Assembly: GCF_025770765.1 (NCBI RefSeq)
Contig: NZ_JANZKY010000010.1
Span: forward strand, 124,001 to 188,000
Direction: 5' to 3'
Length of the DNA: 64,000 nucleotides
Source of the DNA: Propionivibrio soli
GTDB taxonomy: Bacteria; Pseudomonadota; Gammaproteobacteria; Burkholderiales; Rhodocyclaceae
The notes beneath the pieces are model-generated. The model was not told the origin of the DNA. It did no database searches and saw only the letters and a program-made list of their open reading frames with translations. Position 1 is the first letter of the stretch; the number at the start of each line of letters is the position of its first letter. The translations under genes and the position numbers were made by a program. Below are positions 43,558 through 52,966 of the stretch, one piece after another.

Positions 43558-44655
43558 TTACGCGATGATGCCGCCCCCTAGGCAGACGCGGCTCTCGTAG
43601 ACCACCACGGACTGCCCGGGCGTAATGGCCCATTGCGGTTCGGCGAAACGAATGCGGCATGTTTGCGCGTCTACGCTTTCGACCTCGCACGGCGCATCCG
43701 GCTGACGATAACGCGTCTTCGCGGCGTACACCCAGTGCGTATGCGGCGCGCGCCCGGAAATCCAGGAAAGCTGGTCGGCGACCAATTCGTCCTTGAGCAA
43801 CGCCGGGTGATCATGCCCCTGCACCACGTAGAGGACATTGCGCGCCATATCCTTGCCAGCGACAAACCAGGCATCGTGCTCTCCATCCTTCGCATACGTC
43901 TTCGTACCGCCGATGTGCAGCCCCTTGCGCTGCCCGAGCGTGTGGTAAGTCAGGCCGTCGTGTTCGCCGAGAACCCGCTCGTCGTCAAGGCAACGGATTT
44001 CGCCTTTCTTCGGCGGCAGATAGCGCATCAGGAACTCTTTGAACGGACGCTCGCCGATGAAGCAGATGCCGGTCGAATCTTTCTTCACCGCCACATGCAG
44101 CCCGGCCGCTTCGGCCATTTTTCGCACGTCGCGCTTGTACAGGTCGGCGAGCGGAAAGAGCGTGCGCGCGAGTTGCTGCTGATTGAGACGATGCAGGAAG
44201 TAACTTTGGTCTTTAGTGCCGTCTTCGGCCTTGAGCAGTTGAAACTCGCCGTTGAACTCGCGTACGCCGGCGTAATGGCCGGTGGCGATCTTGTCGGCCC
44301 CCATGGCCAACGCATGATCGAGAAACGCGCGGAACTTGATCTCCGAGTTGCACAACACATCGGGATTCGGAGTCCTCCCAGCCTGGTATTCAGTGAGGAA
44401 GATCGAGAACACGCGTTCCCGGTATTCCTTGGCGAAGTTGACCACTTCGACGTCGATGCCGATCTTGTCGGCGATGCTCATGACGTCGATGAGATCCTGT
44501 CGCGATGAGCAGTATTCGTCAGTGTCGTCATCTTCCCAGTTCTTCATGAACAGGCCGATGACGTTCCATCCCTGTTCCTTCAGCAGCATCGCCGCGACGG
44601 CCGAGTCGACGCCGCCGGACAAGCCGACGACGACTGTTTTCTTTTGTTCAGGCAT
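43558..44655 (-). CDS. mnmA: tRNA-specific 2-thiouridylase MnmA
   Basis: A 365-residue enzyme that thiolates U34 of tRNA-Lys, -Glu and -Gln using relayed sulfur and ATP. The PP-loop SGGVDS lies at 13-18. The catalytic cysteine pair is C102 ([12 protein letters not shown]) and C198 ([12 protein letters not shown]). The C-terminal barrel includes GLHIGGTK and [13 protein letters not shown] 44655 overlaps the preceding gene by 8 bases. Order nudJ, hypothetical, mnmA on one strand recalls the nudJ-mnmA linkage of other proteobacteria. Confidence 0.97.
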   Translation of the reverse strand: MPEQKKTVVVGLSGGVDSAVAAMLLKEQGWNVIGLFMKNWEDDDTDEYCSSRQDLIDVMSIADKIGIDVEVVNFAKEYRERVFSIFLTEYQAGRTPNPDVLCNSEIKFRAFLDHALAMGADKIATGHYAGVREFNGEFQLLKAEDGTKDQSYFLHRLNQQQLARTLFPLADLYKRDVRKMAEAAGLHVAVKKDSTGICFIGERPFKEFLMRYLPPKKGEIRCLDDERVLGEHDGLTYHTLGQRKGLHIGGTKTYAKDGEHDAWFVAGKDMARNVLYVVQGHDHPALLKDELVADQLSWISGRAPHTHWVYAAKTRYRQPDAPCEVESVDAQTCRIRFAEPQWAITPGQSVVVYESRVCLGGGIIA

Positions 44656-45238
44656 CAGGCTTTCCCCAGCTTAACCATTTGTCCAGAGGCAACACGACGG
44701 CAGGCTGCCCATTGTCATTGAACCAGCTATCCACCGCGTAACGAACCCCTGCCATGGGGTCTCCCATCGATACCTTGCGCGGCGCAACGCCATCGATCTC
44801 CTCGATGACCGCCGTCCAGTGGTCGAAAATCAGGAAACGGGTACGCACCACCGGCTCGCGTACTCGATGCCAGCGCAACATCGCGTTTCGTTCGAGCAGG
44901 TTCAGCAACCGCGTCGTCGTCGTCGAGTGGTCGATGCAGTCCATCCGTCCGTAGACGCCATCATCGGCAATGTTGCCGCCTTTGTCGGCCCCTATCGGGG
45001 ACACCTTGCCCGCCCAGCCGAGGAGACGCCCGATTGCGATGCCGATCAGAGCGCGCTCCTCGGCAGGCGTTTGCGCCGTCCCGAGGAACGTACGGATTTC
45101 GCTGAGTTGCCCGGCACTGAACGTTACGGATGCCGTGGTCAGGCAACTGTAGTTGAAGCAAACATCGACGCTTTCCTGCGCACTGACCACTGCGCCGGGT
45201 AGCAACAGCGCAAAGACGAGACCCGGCAACCGCTTCAT
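44648..45238 (-). CDS. Conserved hypothetical exported protein
   Basis: A 196-residue protein with a signal peptide (about 1-20, ending VSAQ). The mature part has paired cysteines ([13 protein letters not shown]) and a conserved-looking [20 protein letters not shown] segment with Cys, Asp and His, followed by HWTAVIEE and [12 protein letters not shown]. The C-x-D-x-x-T pattern with a later His recalls transglutaminase or papain-like active sites, but I do not recognise the family. Overlaps both neighbours (ATGA with nudJ; 8 bases with mnmA), so it is co-translated with housekeeping genes. Confidence 0.8.
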   Translation of the reverse strand: MKRLPGLVFALLLPGAVVSAQESVDVCFNYSCLTTASVTFSAGQLSEIRTFLGTAQTPAEERALIGIAIGRLLGWAGKVSPIGADKGGNIADDGVYGRMDCIDHSTTTTRLLNLLERNAMLRWHRVREPVVRTRFLIFDHWTAVIEEIDGVAPRKVSMGDPMAGVRYAVDSWFNDNGQPAVVLPLDKWLSWGKPDA

Positions 45239-45681
45239 TTGTAGTGGGTGATAAGGTCGAGCGGGTAGCGTCGCCCGGCGCGCAGGTCTTCGACGCAGCG
45301 CAGAATCATCGGGCTGCGATGACGATCTTCAAGCGCGCGTACTTCGTCGAACGAGAGCCAGCGCGGCCCGATGATGCCTTTATCCAGCGGGCGCTCGGGC
45401 TCATGGCCGATGATTCGCCCGCCGAAAGCAAAGCGCAGATAGGTAATGTCCTTGCCCGGATGCCGCCAGTTGTAGATGCCGACGAGGTATTCCGGCACGA
45501 AATGGTAGCCGGTTTCTTCCAGCGCCTCACGGGCAACCGCGTCCGTCAGCGCCTCCAACCGTTCGAGGTGGCCGGCCGGCTGATTGAAGCGTATTCCTTC
45601 GTCGGTCTCTTCTTCGACAAGCAGGTATTTCCCGTCTTGCTCGAGCACGGCGGCGACGGTTACATGGGGTTTCCAGATCAT
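45235..45681 (-). CDS. nudJ: Nudix hydrolase, NudJ-like phosphatase
   Basis: A 148-residue Nudix protein. The Nudix box spans about 37-59: G37, E43, R51-E52, E55-E56 and G58 in GHLERLEALTDAVAREALEE followed by TGY. The opening WKPHVTVAAVLEQDGKYLLVEE and its linkage to mnmA match NudJ (YmfB), which hydrolyses thiamine pyrophosphate precursors and nucleoside tri- and diphosphates. Divergent from ilvE across 104 bases. Confidence 0.9.
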   Translation of the reverse strand: MIWKPHVTVAAVLEQDGKYLLVEEETDEGIRFNQPAGHLERLEALTDAVAREALEETGYHFVPEYLVGIYNWRHPGKDITYLRFAFGGRIIGHEPERPLDKGIIGPRWLSFDEVRALEDRHRSPMILRCVEDLRAGRRYPLDLITHYK

Positions 45682-45785
45682 TATGCGGGTAGGTAAAACG
45701 CGGCAAACCCTTATTCTACCGCCATCCGGGGGGCAAAATCGGCTAGAATCCGACCTTCGAATTCGATACCCGGGGAGACGAAATC

Positions 45786-46715
45786 ATGTCAATGGCGGAT
45801 CGCGACGGCTTCATCTGGCACGATGGCCAACTCGTGCCGTGGCGCGAGGCGACGACCCATGTCCTGACCCATACGCTGCACTACGGCATGGGCGTCTTCG
45901 AAGGCGTGCGCGCCTATAAGGCAGCGAAAGGAACCGCGATTTTCCGCCTCCGCGAACACACCGACCGGCTATTCAACTCGGCGCACATCTTCCAGATGAA
46001 GATGCCGTACGACAAGGCAACGCTGATTGAAGCACAGAAGGAAGTCGTTCGCGCCAACAAGCTCGAATCCTGCTACATCCGGCCAATCGTCTTTTATGGA
46101 TCGGAGGCCATGGGCATCGCGGCCAATACCCTCTCGGTGCACGTCGCCATTGCGGCTTGGCCGTGGGGCGCCTACCTGGGTGCCGAAGGCATGGAAAAAG
46201 GCATCCGCATCAAAACGTCGTCGTTCACGCGCCACCATGTGAATATCAACATGTGCCGTTCGAAGTCGGTGGGCACGTATACCAACTCGATTCTCGCGCA
46301 TCAGGAAGTGGCCAACGACGGCTACGACGAAGCGCTTCTCCTGGACGTCGACGGCTATGTTGCCGAAGGCGCCGGCGAGAACATCTTCATCGTCAAGGGC
46401 GACACCCTATTCACGCCGGACCTCACCTCGTGCCTTGAGGGGATCACCCGCGCCTCGGTACTCGCGCTGGCCCGGGATCTCGGATTGTCGGTGGTCGAGA
46501 AACGCATCACGCGCGACGAAGTGTACTGCGCTGACGAAGCGTTCTTTACCGGAACCGCCGCCGAGGTAACGCCGATTCGCGAACTCGACGGTCGCCAGAT
46601 CGGCGCCGGCCAGCGCGGCCCCATCACCGGCAAGCTCCAGAACCTCTACTTCGACTGTGTGAACGGCCGCGTGCCCGCACACGAAGATTGGCTAACCTAC
46701 GTCAACGCGGCGTAA
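45786..46715 (+). CDS. ilvE: Branched-chain amino acid aminotransferase IlvE
   Basis: A 309-residue PLP-dependent class IV aminotransferase catalysing the last step of Val, Leu and Ile synthesis. The opening IWHDGQLVPWREATTHVLTHTLHYGMGVFEGVRAY is diagnostic. PLP lysine K160 lies in CRSKSVGTY, the phosphate-binding and glutamate region is EGAGENIFIV, and SCLEGITRASVLALA follows. GGGGAGACG precedes ATG 45786; a second in-frame ATG two codons on is less likely. TAGAAT at 45744-45749 could be its -10. Confidence 0.97.
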   Translation: MSMADRDGFIWHDGQLVPWREATTHVLTHTLHYGMGVFEGVRAYKAAKGTAIFRLREHTDRLFNSAHIFQMKMPYDKATLIEAQKEVVRANKLESCYIRPIVFYGSEAMGIAANTLSVHVAIAAWPWGAYLGAEGMEKGIRIKTSSFTRHHVNINMCRSKSVGTYTNSILAHQEVANDGYDEALLLDVDGYVAEGAGENIFIVKGDTLFTPDLTSCLEGITRASVLALARDLGLSVVEKRITRDEVYCADEAFFTGTAAEVTPIRELDGRQIGAGQRGPITGKLQNLYFDCVNGRVPAHEDWLTYVNAA

Positions 46716-46749
46716 CCCCAGCGGAAATAACTCAATCGAAAGTACGACC

Positions 46750-46944
46750 ATGGCCGACAACAACACCCAACGGACGGTTGAAATCACCGCCAAAGACCTG
46801 CCGCTGCACTGCCCGATGCCGGACGCCCCCTTGTGGGCCAGGCACCCGCGCGTCTTCCTCATCGTCGCGCCGGACGGCGAAGTGGTCTGTCCGTACTGCA
46901 GCACCCGCTACGTTTTCAAGGGCGAAGCTCCCAAGGGACACTGA
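46750..46944 (+). CDS. CHCC-type zinc-finger protein
   Basis: A 64-residue protein with the zf-CHCC pattern: LHCPMPDAPLWARHPRVFL and VVCPYCSTRYVF (Cys, His, Cys, Cys). The domain is shared with the NDUFS6 subunit of complex I. In betaproteobacteria such a gene regularly sits between ilvE and a heptosyltransferase gene, as here. Function is not established. 34 bases separate it from both ilvE upstream and waaF downstream. Confidence 0.9.
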   Translation: MADNNTQRTVEITAKDLPLHCPMPDAPLWARHPRVFLIVAPDGEVVCPYCSTRYVFKGEAPKGH

Positions 46945-46978
46945 CGCGGCTGCCCGCGTGGAGTAGTTGGAGTAACGT

Positions 46979-48082
46979 TTGAAAGGCCGTCCTCAGAATT
47001 CCGGAGAACCGGTTTCAGCCCGCCGCAAGGCGCCTTCCGCCGAACAGGCTCTGATCGTCGCCCCCAACTGGATCGGCGACGCAATCATGGCGCAGCCGCT
47101 GTTCATGCGGCTGCTCGAACACCACCCCGGTCTGCGACTCGACGCCCTCGCCCCACCCTGGGTGGCGCCGGTGCTCGAACGGATGCCGCAGATTAGAGAG
47201 ATTGCCATCAACCCCTTCGCGCATGGCGAGCTCTCGCTCAAGGCCCGCTTCCGCCTCGCCCGTACGCTGGCCGCGAAAGGTTACGACCAAGCGTACGTTC
47301 TGCCCAATTCGCTCAAGTCGGCGCTGATTCCGTTGTTCGCCGGCATTCCCCGACGCGTGGGCTTTACGGGTGAGTCGCGGTACAGGCTGATCAACGTGCG
47401 CCATACGCTTGACCCCGCCGCGTTGCCGCAGATGGCCGAACGCTTCGCGCAACTCGCGGAGGAGGTCGGTGCACCGCTGCCACGCCCGCTACCACTGCCC
47501 CGGCTCGTGAGTACGCACGAACAGCAGGCGAAAGCGCTGGACGAACTGCGTTTGGCGAAGCCCGCCCGGGTAGCCGTGTTCTGCCCGGGCGCGGAATACG
47601 GACCGGCCAAGCGCTGGCCGGCGCGCCATTTTGCCGCCCTCGCCGATGCCCTGGCGACCCATGGGTACGTCGTCTGGCTACTTGGCTCGGGCAAGGACAA
47701 ACCGGTCGGCGACGAAATCGTACGGCTGGCGACCGGCGGGGCGCGGCCGGTCAACTTCTGCGGCGCCACGCGGCTTACTCAGGCCATCGACCTGATCGGT
47801 CTTGCCGACGTCGTCGTCTGCAATGATTCGGGCCTGATGCACGTGGCGGCGGCAGTAGGGCGACCCCTGGTCGCACTCTACGGCTCGTCCTCGCCGGGAT
47901 TCACGCCGCCGCTCTCGCCGACGGCGCAAATCCTGAGCCTGAACCTTGATTGCAGTCCCTGCTTCAAACGGGAATGCCCGCTCGGCCATCTGGATTGCTT
48001 GAACAAACTCGAACCGCAACGCGTGCTCGCCGCCTGCCTGGCGGCGGCCTCGCGTGCGGCGGTGATGGGAGAAAGCGCATGA
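46979..48082 (+). CDS. waaF: ADP-heptose:LPS heptosyltransferase II
   Basis: A 367-residue GT9 glycosyltransferase that adds the second heptose to the LPS inner core at the cytoplasmic face. Motifs: LIVAPNWIGDAIMAQPLF, LPNSLKSALIPLFAGIPRRVGF, FCPGAEYGPAKRWP and VVCNDSGLMHVAAAVGRPLVALYGSSSP. Start is TTG 46979 with GGAG six bases upstream; no nearer ATG suits. Its stop overlaps the next gene (ATGA). Presence supports a Gram-negative outer membrane with heptose-containing LPS. Confidence 0.94.
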   Translation: MKGRPQNSGEPVSARRKAPSAEQALIVAPNWIGDAIMAQPLFMRLLEHHPGLRLDALAPPWVAPVLERMPQIREIAINPFAHGELSLKARFRLARTLAAKGYDQAYVLPNSLKSALIPLFAGIPRRVGFTGESRYRLINVRHTLDPAALPQMAERFAQLAEEVGAPLPRPLPLPRLVSTHEQQAKALDELRLAKPARVAVFCPGAEYGPAKRWPARHFAALADALATHGYVVWLLGSGKDKPVGDEIVRLATGGARPVNFCGATRLTQAIDLIGLADVVVCNDSGLMHVAAAVGRPLVALYGSSSPGFTPPLSPTAQILSLNLDCSPCFKRECPLGHLDCLNKLEPQRVLAACLAAASRAAVMGESA

Positions 48083-48525
48083 GAACGCTCTACACCTCGT
48101 CGGAGGACGCCGAGGAGGCGTTCTACAACGCGATTGGCCACGGCGATATCGACGCACTGATGAATGTGTGGGCCGAAGACGAAGAAATCGTCTGCATCCA
48201 CCCCACCGGGCAACGAATCACCGGGGTGGGCGCCATCCGCGAAAGTTGGCAGGCGATCTTCGGCGACAACGCGCGCTTTTCGATGCAAGCGCGCTGCCTT
48301 GTGCGCTGGGAGAGCATGTTGCTGTGCATCCATAGCGTCATCGAGACGCTTTATGTCGGAGACGAGCCCATGCCGCATGCACAGATGCTGACGACGAACG
48401 TTTACCAGCGCGGAGCCGATGGCTGGCGCCTGCTCGTTCACCATGCAACGCCGGCTTCGGAAGCGGACCATGAAGGCGCCGACTTTGCCGACGATTTCGG
48501 CGGTGGCGAGCGGACGCTGCATTGA
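48079..48525 (+). CDS. SnoaL/NTF2-like fold protein
   Basis: A 148-residue single-domain protein with the NTF2-like pattern: AEEAFYNAIGHGDIDALMNVWAEDEEIVCIHPTG, GVGAIRESWQAIF and TNVYQRGADGWRLLVHHATP. Members range from polyketide cyclases to stress proteins, and no function can be assigned. ATG 48079 overlaps waaF and its stop overlaps the next gene (TTGA), so it sits in a tight waaF-orf-yheT operon. Confidence 0.88.
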   Translation: MRTLYTSSEDAEEAFYNAIGHGDIDALMNVWAEDEEIVCIHPTGQRITGVGAIRESWQAIFGDNARFSMQARCLVRWESMLLCIHSVIETLYVGDEPMPHAQMLTTNVYQRGADGWRLLVHHATPASEADHEGADFADDFGGGERTLH

Positions 48526-49526
48526 ACGCTCTCCACCCGAAACCAGAAACCGGACCCCCGGGGGTATATCGCGCTCCGCCGTGGCTGCCGGGCGGCCATG
48601 CACAGACCATCTACCCGGTCCTCTTCCGCCGCGCCATCCGGGCTTTCCGCCGTGAGCGATGGGAAACGCCCGACGGCGACTTCATCGATCTGGACTGGAA
48701 CGCGGCGGGCGGGTTTGCCGAGAATGGCCAATCGCCGCTTGTCGTGCTCTTCCACGGCCTTGAGGGCAGTTCGCGCAGCCATTATGCGCAGGCGCTCATG
48801 CAAACCCTCGACCATGTGGGCTGGGCCGGAGTCGTGGCCCATTTTCGCGGCTGTTCAGGCGAACCGAACCGCCTGCCGCGCGCCTACCATTCGGGCGACA
48901 GCGACGAAGCAGACTGGGTTCTGCGCCGCTTGAAGCAGTTGCATCCTCAACGTCCGCTCTACGCCGCCGGGGTGTCGCTCGGTGGCAACGTGTTGCTCAA
49001 ATGGCTCGGCGAGCGCGGCGATGACGCGGCGAAGATGGTGGATGGAGCCGCGGCCGTCAGCGCGCCACTCGACCTCTCCGTTTGCGGCCACCACCTGAGC
49101 CGCGGTTTCAATCGCATCTACTCGCTACATTTTCTGCTCAGTCTGAAAGCCGCGTCGGCGGCAAAGCTCGAACGTTTTCCGGGATTGTTCGACCGGCGAC
49201 GCCTGCGCGCCGCGGCCACGCTTTACGATTTCGATGATGTCGTCACCGGCCCGCTGCATGGTTTTGCGGGCGCCGACGACTACTGGCGCCGGGCGTCGAG
49301 CAAGCCTTGGCTGGGCGGCATTCGCGTCCCGACGCTCATCCTCAACGCACTTAACGACCCCTTCCTGCCGCGCGAGGCGCTGCCTTTGCGACACCAAGTT
49401 GCGCCGAGCGTCACACGCGATTTCCCGGATCAAGGCGGCCACGTCGGTTTCATGACCGGCCCGTTCCCCGGGCATACCGAGTGGTTGCCGCAACGCTTGC
49501 TGAGTTTTTTTCGCCATGGCCGCTAA
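48522..49526 (+). CDS. yheT: YheT-family alpha/beta hydrolase
   Basis: A 334-residue alpha/beta hydrolase of the YheT/EMB8 family. N-terminal WLPGGHAQTIYPVLFRR is the family hallmark. The fold shows VVLFHGLEGSSRSHY, the nucleophile elbow GVSLGGNVLLKW, an acid in LNDPFLP and the catalytic His in QGGHVGFM. Substrate unknown, probably an ester. Start is TTG 48522 overlapping the preceding stop. Confidence 0.92.
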   Translation: MNALHPKPETGPPGVYRAPPWLPGGHAQTIYPVLFRRAIRAFRRERWETPDGDFIDLDWNAAGGFAENGQSPLVVLFHGLEGSSRSHYAQALMQTLDHVGWAGVVAHFRGCSGEPNRLPRAYHSGDSDEADWVLRRLKQLHPQRPLYAAGVSLGGNVLLKWLGERGDDAAKMVDGAAAVSAPLDLSVCGHHLSRGFNRIYSLHFLLSLKAASAAKLERFPGLFDRRRLRAAATLYDFDDVVTGPLHGFAGADDYWRRASSKPWLGGIRVPTLILNALNDPFLPREALPLRHQVAPSVTRDFPDQGGHVGFMTGPFPGHTEWLPQRLLSFFRHGR

Positions 49527-49604
49527 AACTGCGGCTACAAGACGCGTCCGCCTTAGCCGCGCCGCGCCGCAATCAACCGATCCTTCACACCTGAGGAGGC
49601 CATC

Positions 49605-50786
49605 ATGTCACTGAACCCCGTTATCGCCCTGCTCGGCCGCCGCCTGCGTCTCGCTGTCATTGGCGGCGGACCGGGCTCGTTCATCGGCGCGATGCACCGG
49701 CATGCCGCCGCGCTCGACAACCGGTACGAGCTCGTCGCCGCCGCACTGTCTTCGGACGCTGAAAAAGCGCGCCGGGCGGGAAGCGAACTTGGCCTCGCCC
49801 CTGAGCGTGCCTATGCGAGCGGACTGGAACTTATCTCGGGCGAAAAGGCGCGCGCGGATGGCGCCGACGTTATCGCCATCATGACGCCGAACGACAGCCA
49901 CTTCGAACTTGCCAGCGCAGCCTTGGGCCTGGGTTTCGACGTCATCTGCGATAAGCCGATGACCAACACGGTCGACGAAGCGGAACGACTCTACGCAGCG
50001 GTCCAATCGAGCGGCCGGGTGTTCTGCCTGACGCACAACTACACCGGCTACCCGCTGGTCCGCCAGGCGCGCGCCATGATCGCCGCCGGGGAACTCGGCG
50101 AGATTCGTCTGGTGCAGGTCGAATACGTGCAGGGCGGCAACGCCCGCGAGACCGATCCGATACGCGCCCGCAGCTGGCGCCACAATCCAACCAAGAGCGG
50201 ACCGTCGCTCGTCATGGGCGACATCGGCTCGCACGCGCACAACCTGCTGCGCTTCATGACGGGCCTCGAGGTCACCGAGGTGGCGGCTGAAGTCGGCAGC
50301 ATCGTCCCCGGCCATCTCGTGCATGACTACGCCGGCGCCATGCTGCGCCTGAGCAACGGCGGACGCGGCAGCTTCTGGGTTACGCAAGCCGCCGCGGGCG
50401 TCGAGAATGGATTGCGCATCCGGGTGAGCGGCGCGCTCGGTAGCCTCGAATGGGAGCAGGAACTGCCGCAGGTACTGCGTTATAAGCCACTCGACGGACC
50501 GGCGCAATTGCGTACGCCGAACGGGCCGGGCACATTGCCGCTTGCCGCGCGCTCATGCCGTGTCGTAAAGGGACACCCGGAGGGCTTCCCGGAAGCCTTC
50601 GCCAACCTTTACTCGGATGCCGCCGAAGCCATTGCGGCACTCCGTGCCGGCGCCGCCGTCGATCCGCTCGCGTTGCACTTTCCGAACTGCGGCGACGGCC
50701 TTCTGGGCGTCCGCTTCATCGCGGCGGTGATCGAGTCCAGCGCCGCAAACGGCGCCTGGGTCAAGCTGAACAGCCACCTGGGATAA
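49605..50786 (+). CDS. Gfo/Idh/MocA-family sugar or inositol dehydrogenase
   Basis: A 393-residue oxidoreductase. Nucleotide-binding GGGPGSFIG lies near residues 20-28; DVICDKPMT carries the family EKP-like motif (DKP here); GDIGSHAHNLLRF holds the catalytic Asp and His region. The family oxidises myo-inositol, glucose, galactose and related compounds with NAD(P). GAGGAGG precedes ATG 49605. It faces a PfkB kinase and an aldolase-like gene, suggesting a sugar or cyclitol degradation route. Confidence 0.9.
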   Translation: MSLNPVIALLGRRLRLAVIGGGPGSFIGAMHRHAAALDNRYELVAAALSSDAEKARRAGSELGLAPERAYASGLELISGEKARADGADVIAIMTPNDSHFELASAALGLGFDVICDKPMTNTVDEAERLYAAVQSSGRVFCLTHNYTGYPLVRQARAMIAAGELGEIRLVQVEYVQGGNARETDPIRARSWRHNPTKSGPSLVMGDIGSHAHNLLRFMTGLEVTEVAAEVGSIVPGHLVHDYAGAMLRLSNGGRGSFWVTQAAAGVENGLRIRVSGALGSLEWEQELPQVLRYKPLDGPAQLRTPNGPGTLPLAARSCRVVKGHPEGFPEAFANLYSDAAEAIAALRAGAAVDPLALHFPNCGDGLLGVRFIAAVIESSAANGAWVKLNSHLG

Positions 50787-50796
50787 GCAAGTTCGG

Positions 50797-50817
50797 GGCA
50801 GGCTCCGGAGCCCTGCC
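50797..50817. terminator. Hairpin between convergent genes (possible terminator)
   Basis: GGCAGG-CTCC and GGAG-CCCTGCC form a GC-rich stem with one bulge in the 52-base gap between the Gfo/Idh stop and the PfkB stop. No clear T-run follows on either strand, so termination is only suggested by position. Confidence 0.35.
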
Positions 50818-50838
50818 GGACAAACGGAGGCGGCACGC

Positions 50839-51855
50839 CTAGATCGGGGCCCGCCAGCCCCACATATCGGCCAGCGCGCGGCACTCGGCGACGGTGCCGA
50901 CGCTTTCCGTCGTCGAAACCGAACGCAGCGCCGACGCGGCGGCGCATAGGCCGAGCGACAAGCACTCGTCGACAGGCCAACCTTCGTGCAGCCCATACAA
51001 GACGCCAGCGGCGAACGCATCGCCCGCACCGTTGGCTCCTTTGATCGCTTCAGGCGGTACGTCGAGGGACGGACGGGCGATCACCTCGCCGTCGCGCGTC
51101 GCGGCGACGCAGCCGCCCGGGAAGTGAATGGCGACGAGTTCCAGCGGACCCTTGACGAGCAGCGCGACCGCCGCGCGCCTAGCCGCCCCGGCTGAAGTCA
51201 TGCCACCGGAAACAATGTCGATACCGGTCAGCACGCCGGCCTCGTAATCATTGATGATCAGGCTGTCGAGATGCTGCAGGCATGGGGTGACGAGCCGGCG
51301 AACCTCCTCGGGCTCGCCGGAAATCATTTCGAGATTGGTGCGCAACCCCGCGGCACGGGCGCGGCGCAGGACCGTGACCCAGCCGTTGGCTTCCTCATTG
51401 CCAGCGGCGTCCATGCGCGCATGAATCCCCGGCGCACCGAGATGGAGGATGCGCGCCGCGGTGGTCGAGAAATCAAAGTGCTCCGGACCCAGCAGCGCGT
51501 TGGCGCCCTGGTGATGGAAGAAGGTCCGCTTGCCGGTCGAGCGCACGGTCATCACATCGGTATGCGAAGTACCGACGCCGTCGAGCACATGCAGGCCGCA
51601 ATGTTCGATACCGTGCCGAGCGCACGCGGCGATCAGCAGCCGCCCCGCATCGTCGTTGCCGACGACGCCGGCCGCCGAGACAGGGAATCCCGGAGCGAGG
51701 CGCGCCAGATCGAGCGCCATGTTATGCGCCGGACCACCGCCCTGTATCTCGCGTGCGACGATCTGGGTGAGGGTTTCCTGTTCCGGCCAGTGGCTGATCG
51801 TGTTGTTGTGATCGACGAGCCAGCAACCGCCACAGAGAATGCCGCGGCGTTTCAC
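50839..51855 (-). CDS. PfkB-family carbohydrate kinase
   Basis: A 338-residue ribokinase-family protein. Motifs: REIQGGGPAHNMALDLARL (substrate glycines), SLIINDYEAGVLTG and IKGANGAGDAFAAGVLYGL with the catalytic Asp. Start is GTG 51855, overlapping the aldolase stop (GTGA). Coupled translation with an aldolase-like enzyme suggests kinase then aldol cleavage of a sugar or sugar-acid phosphate. Substrate not recognisable. Confidence 0.88.
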   Translation of the reverse strand: MKRRGILCGGCWLVDHNNTISHWPEQETLTQIVAREIQGGGPAHNMALDLARLAPGFPVSAAGVVGNDDAGRLLIAACARHGIEHCGLHVLDGVGTSHTDVMTVRSTGKRTFFHHQGANALLGPEHFDFSTTAARILHLGAPGIHARMDAAGNEEANGWVTVLRRARAAGLRTNLEMISGEPEEVRRLVTPCLQHLDSLIINDYEAGVLTGIDIVSGGMTSAGAARRAAVALLVKGPLELVAIHFPGGCVAATRDGEVIARPSLDVPPEAIKGANGAGDAFAAGVLYGLHEGWPVDECLSLGLCAAASALRSVSTTESVGTVAECRALADMWGWRAPI

Positions 51856-52850
51856 TCTCGTTCGTCCCGCAGCAAAGGATCGCTGATCGCGAGGTCGTCG
51901 TCCAGGCCAAGCACAGGCTGGATGTTCCGGCTCTGCAAGGCACCGTGGTAGGCGCGCACGGCTTCTTCCGGCGAAAGCTCCCGAGTGATGACGCCGCGCA
52001 TCAGGCGCACGAGATCAAGCGGGCTTTGCGCCAGATTAATCTTGCGCCCGAACAGCGCCACGCGCGCGCCGGCACGCTCGGCTCGGGACAGCAACTCGAA
52101 GGTATCGCGCGTCGTACCTTGTGCGCCACCGAGAATGCCGACGATAAGCCGTTGCGGATCATAGGAGGCCAGCGCTTCCATCGCGCGCCGGCCGTTATAG
52201 ACGATTTTCAGGAATACGGGCTGCTCGGCGGAAACGACGCCGGCCAGCAGACGCACGATCGAATCCCCGAGGAAATCGCCGATCTCGGGAGCCGGAACAC
52301 CAATATCGAGATTCGGGTTGAATACTTCAAGGAAGTGACGCATCCCAAGTTCGGCTGCTTCGGCGCGGAACGCCGAATACGCTTCCAGCGTCGCCAGATC
52401 GCGCACGACTTCGTTGGAGAAGGTGACCGAATAGAGCCCGAGGTCGGCAAACTCGCGCACACGCGGCAAGCGTGCCGTACGGAACGGACGCGAGGGCTCG
52501 CTGCCGTAACGGCCGCCACGCGGATACCAGATGTCCGTGGCGTCGTTGTAACGCACGGCGGGGGTCACTTCACTGTTCGCAAACAACCCCTCCCGGGCCA
52601 GAATCTCCGCCGCCGACGCGCTCGTCAGCATGATGTCGACCAAGCCGGACTTTGTCATGGCGCGGATCGCGTCCAGATAGACGGCTCGCCGCGCGAAACC
52701 GGGGAGCGGCTGTCCGTCCGTGCCGCGGACGGGGCCGGGCGAAGTAAGGCCAAACGCCATTTCCGCGTCCTTGGCGTCGGCAATGATGAAGTCCTGCGGG
52801 GTATAGGCGCCCGAACGGAGGCGCGCCAGCTTTCGGTCGAGACTTTTCAT
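51852..52850 (-). CDS. Aldolase-like TIM-barrel protein of unrecognised family
   Basis: A 332-residue protein. The opening FIIADAKDAEMAFG and the end RVALFGRKINLAQSPLDLVRLMRGV with a preceding VGILGGAQGTTRDTFELLSRA resemble the DhnA/LacD type of class I aldolases (strand-ending phosphate loop, possible Schiff-base Lys in FLKIVYNG). I cannot match it to a named enzyme. ATG 52850 is preferred over TTG 52865. It precedes the PfkB kinase gene with a 4-base overlap and lies 116 bases from xylA. Confidence 0.65.
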   Translation of the reverse strand: MKSLDRKLARLRSGAYTPQDFIIADAKDAEMAFGLTSPGPVRGTDGQPLPGFARRAVYLDAIRAMTKSGLVDIMLTSASAAEILAREGLFANSEVTPAVRYNDATDIWYPRGGRYGSEPSRPFRTARLPRVREFADLGLYSVTFSNEVVRDLATLEAYSAFRAEAAELGMRHFLEVFNPNLDIGVPAPEIGDFLGDSIVRLLAGVVSAEQPVFLKIVYNGRRAMEALASYDPQRLIVGILGGAQGTTRDTFELLSRAERAGARVALFGRKINLAQSPLDLVRLMRGVITRELSPEEAVRAYHGALQSRNIQPVLGLDDDLAISDPLLRDERE

Positions 52851-52966
52851 TATTCGGACTCGCAATCGAAGAAAGCGGAAAGAAGAAGACGCTTTGGTAG
52901 CACCGGATTACGGCGGAATACGCTGGCGTCCGGGCCCCTCGGCCTGGACGCCCCAGGTGTCACCGC

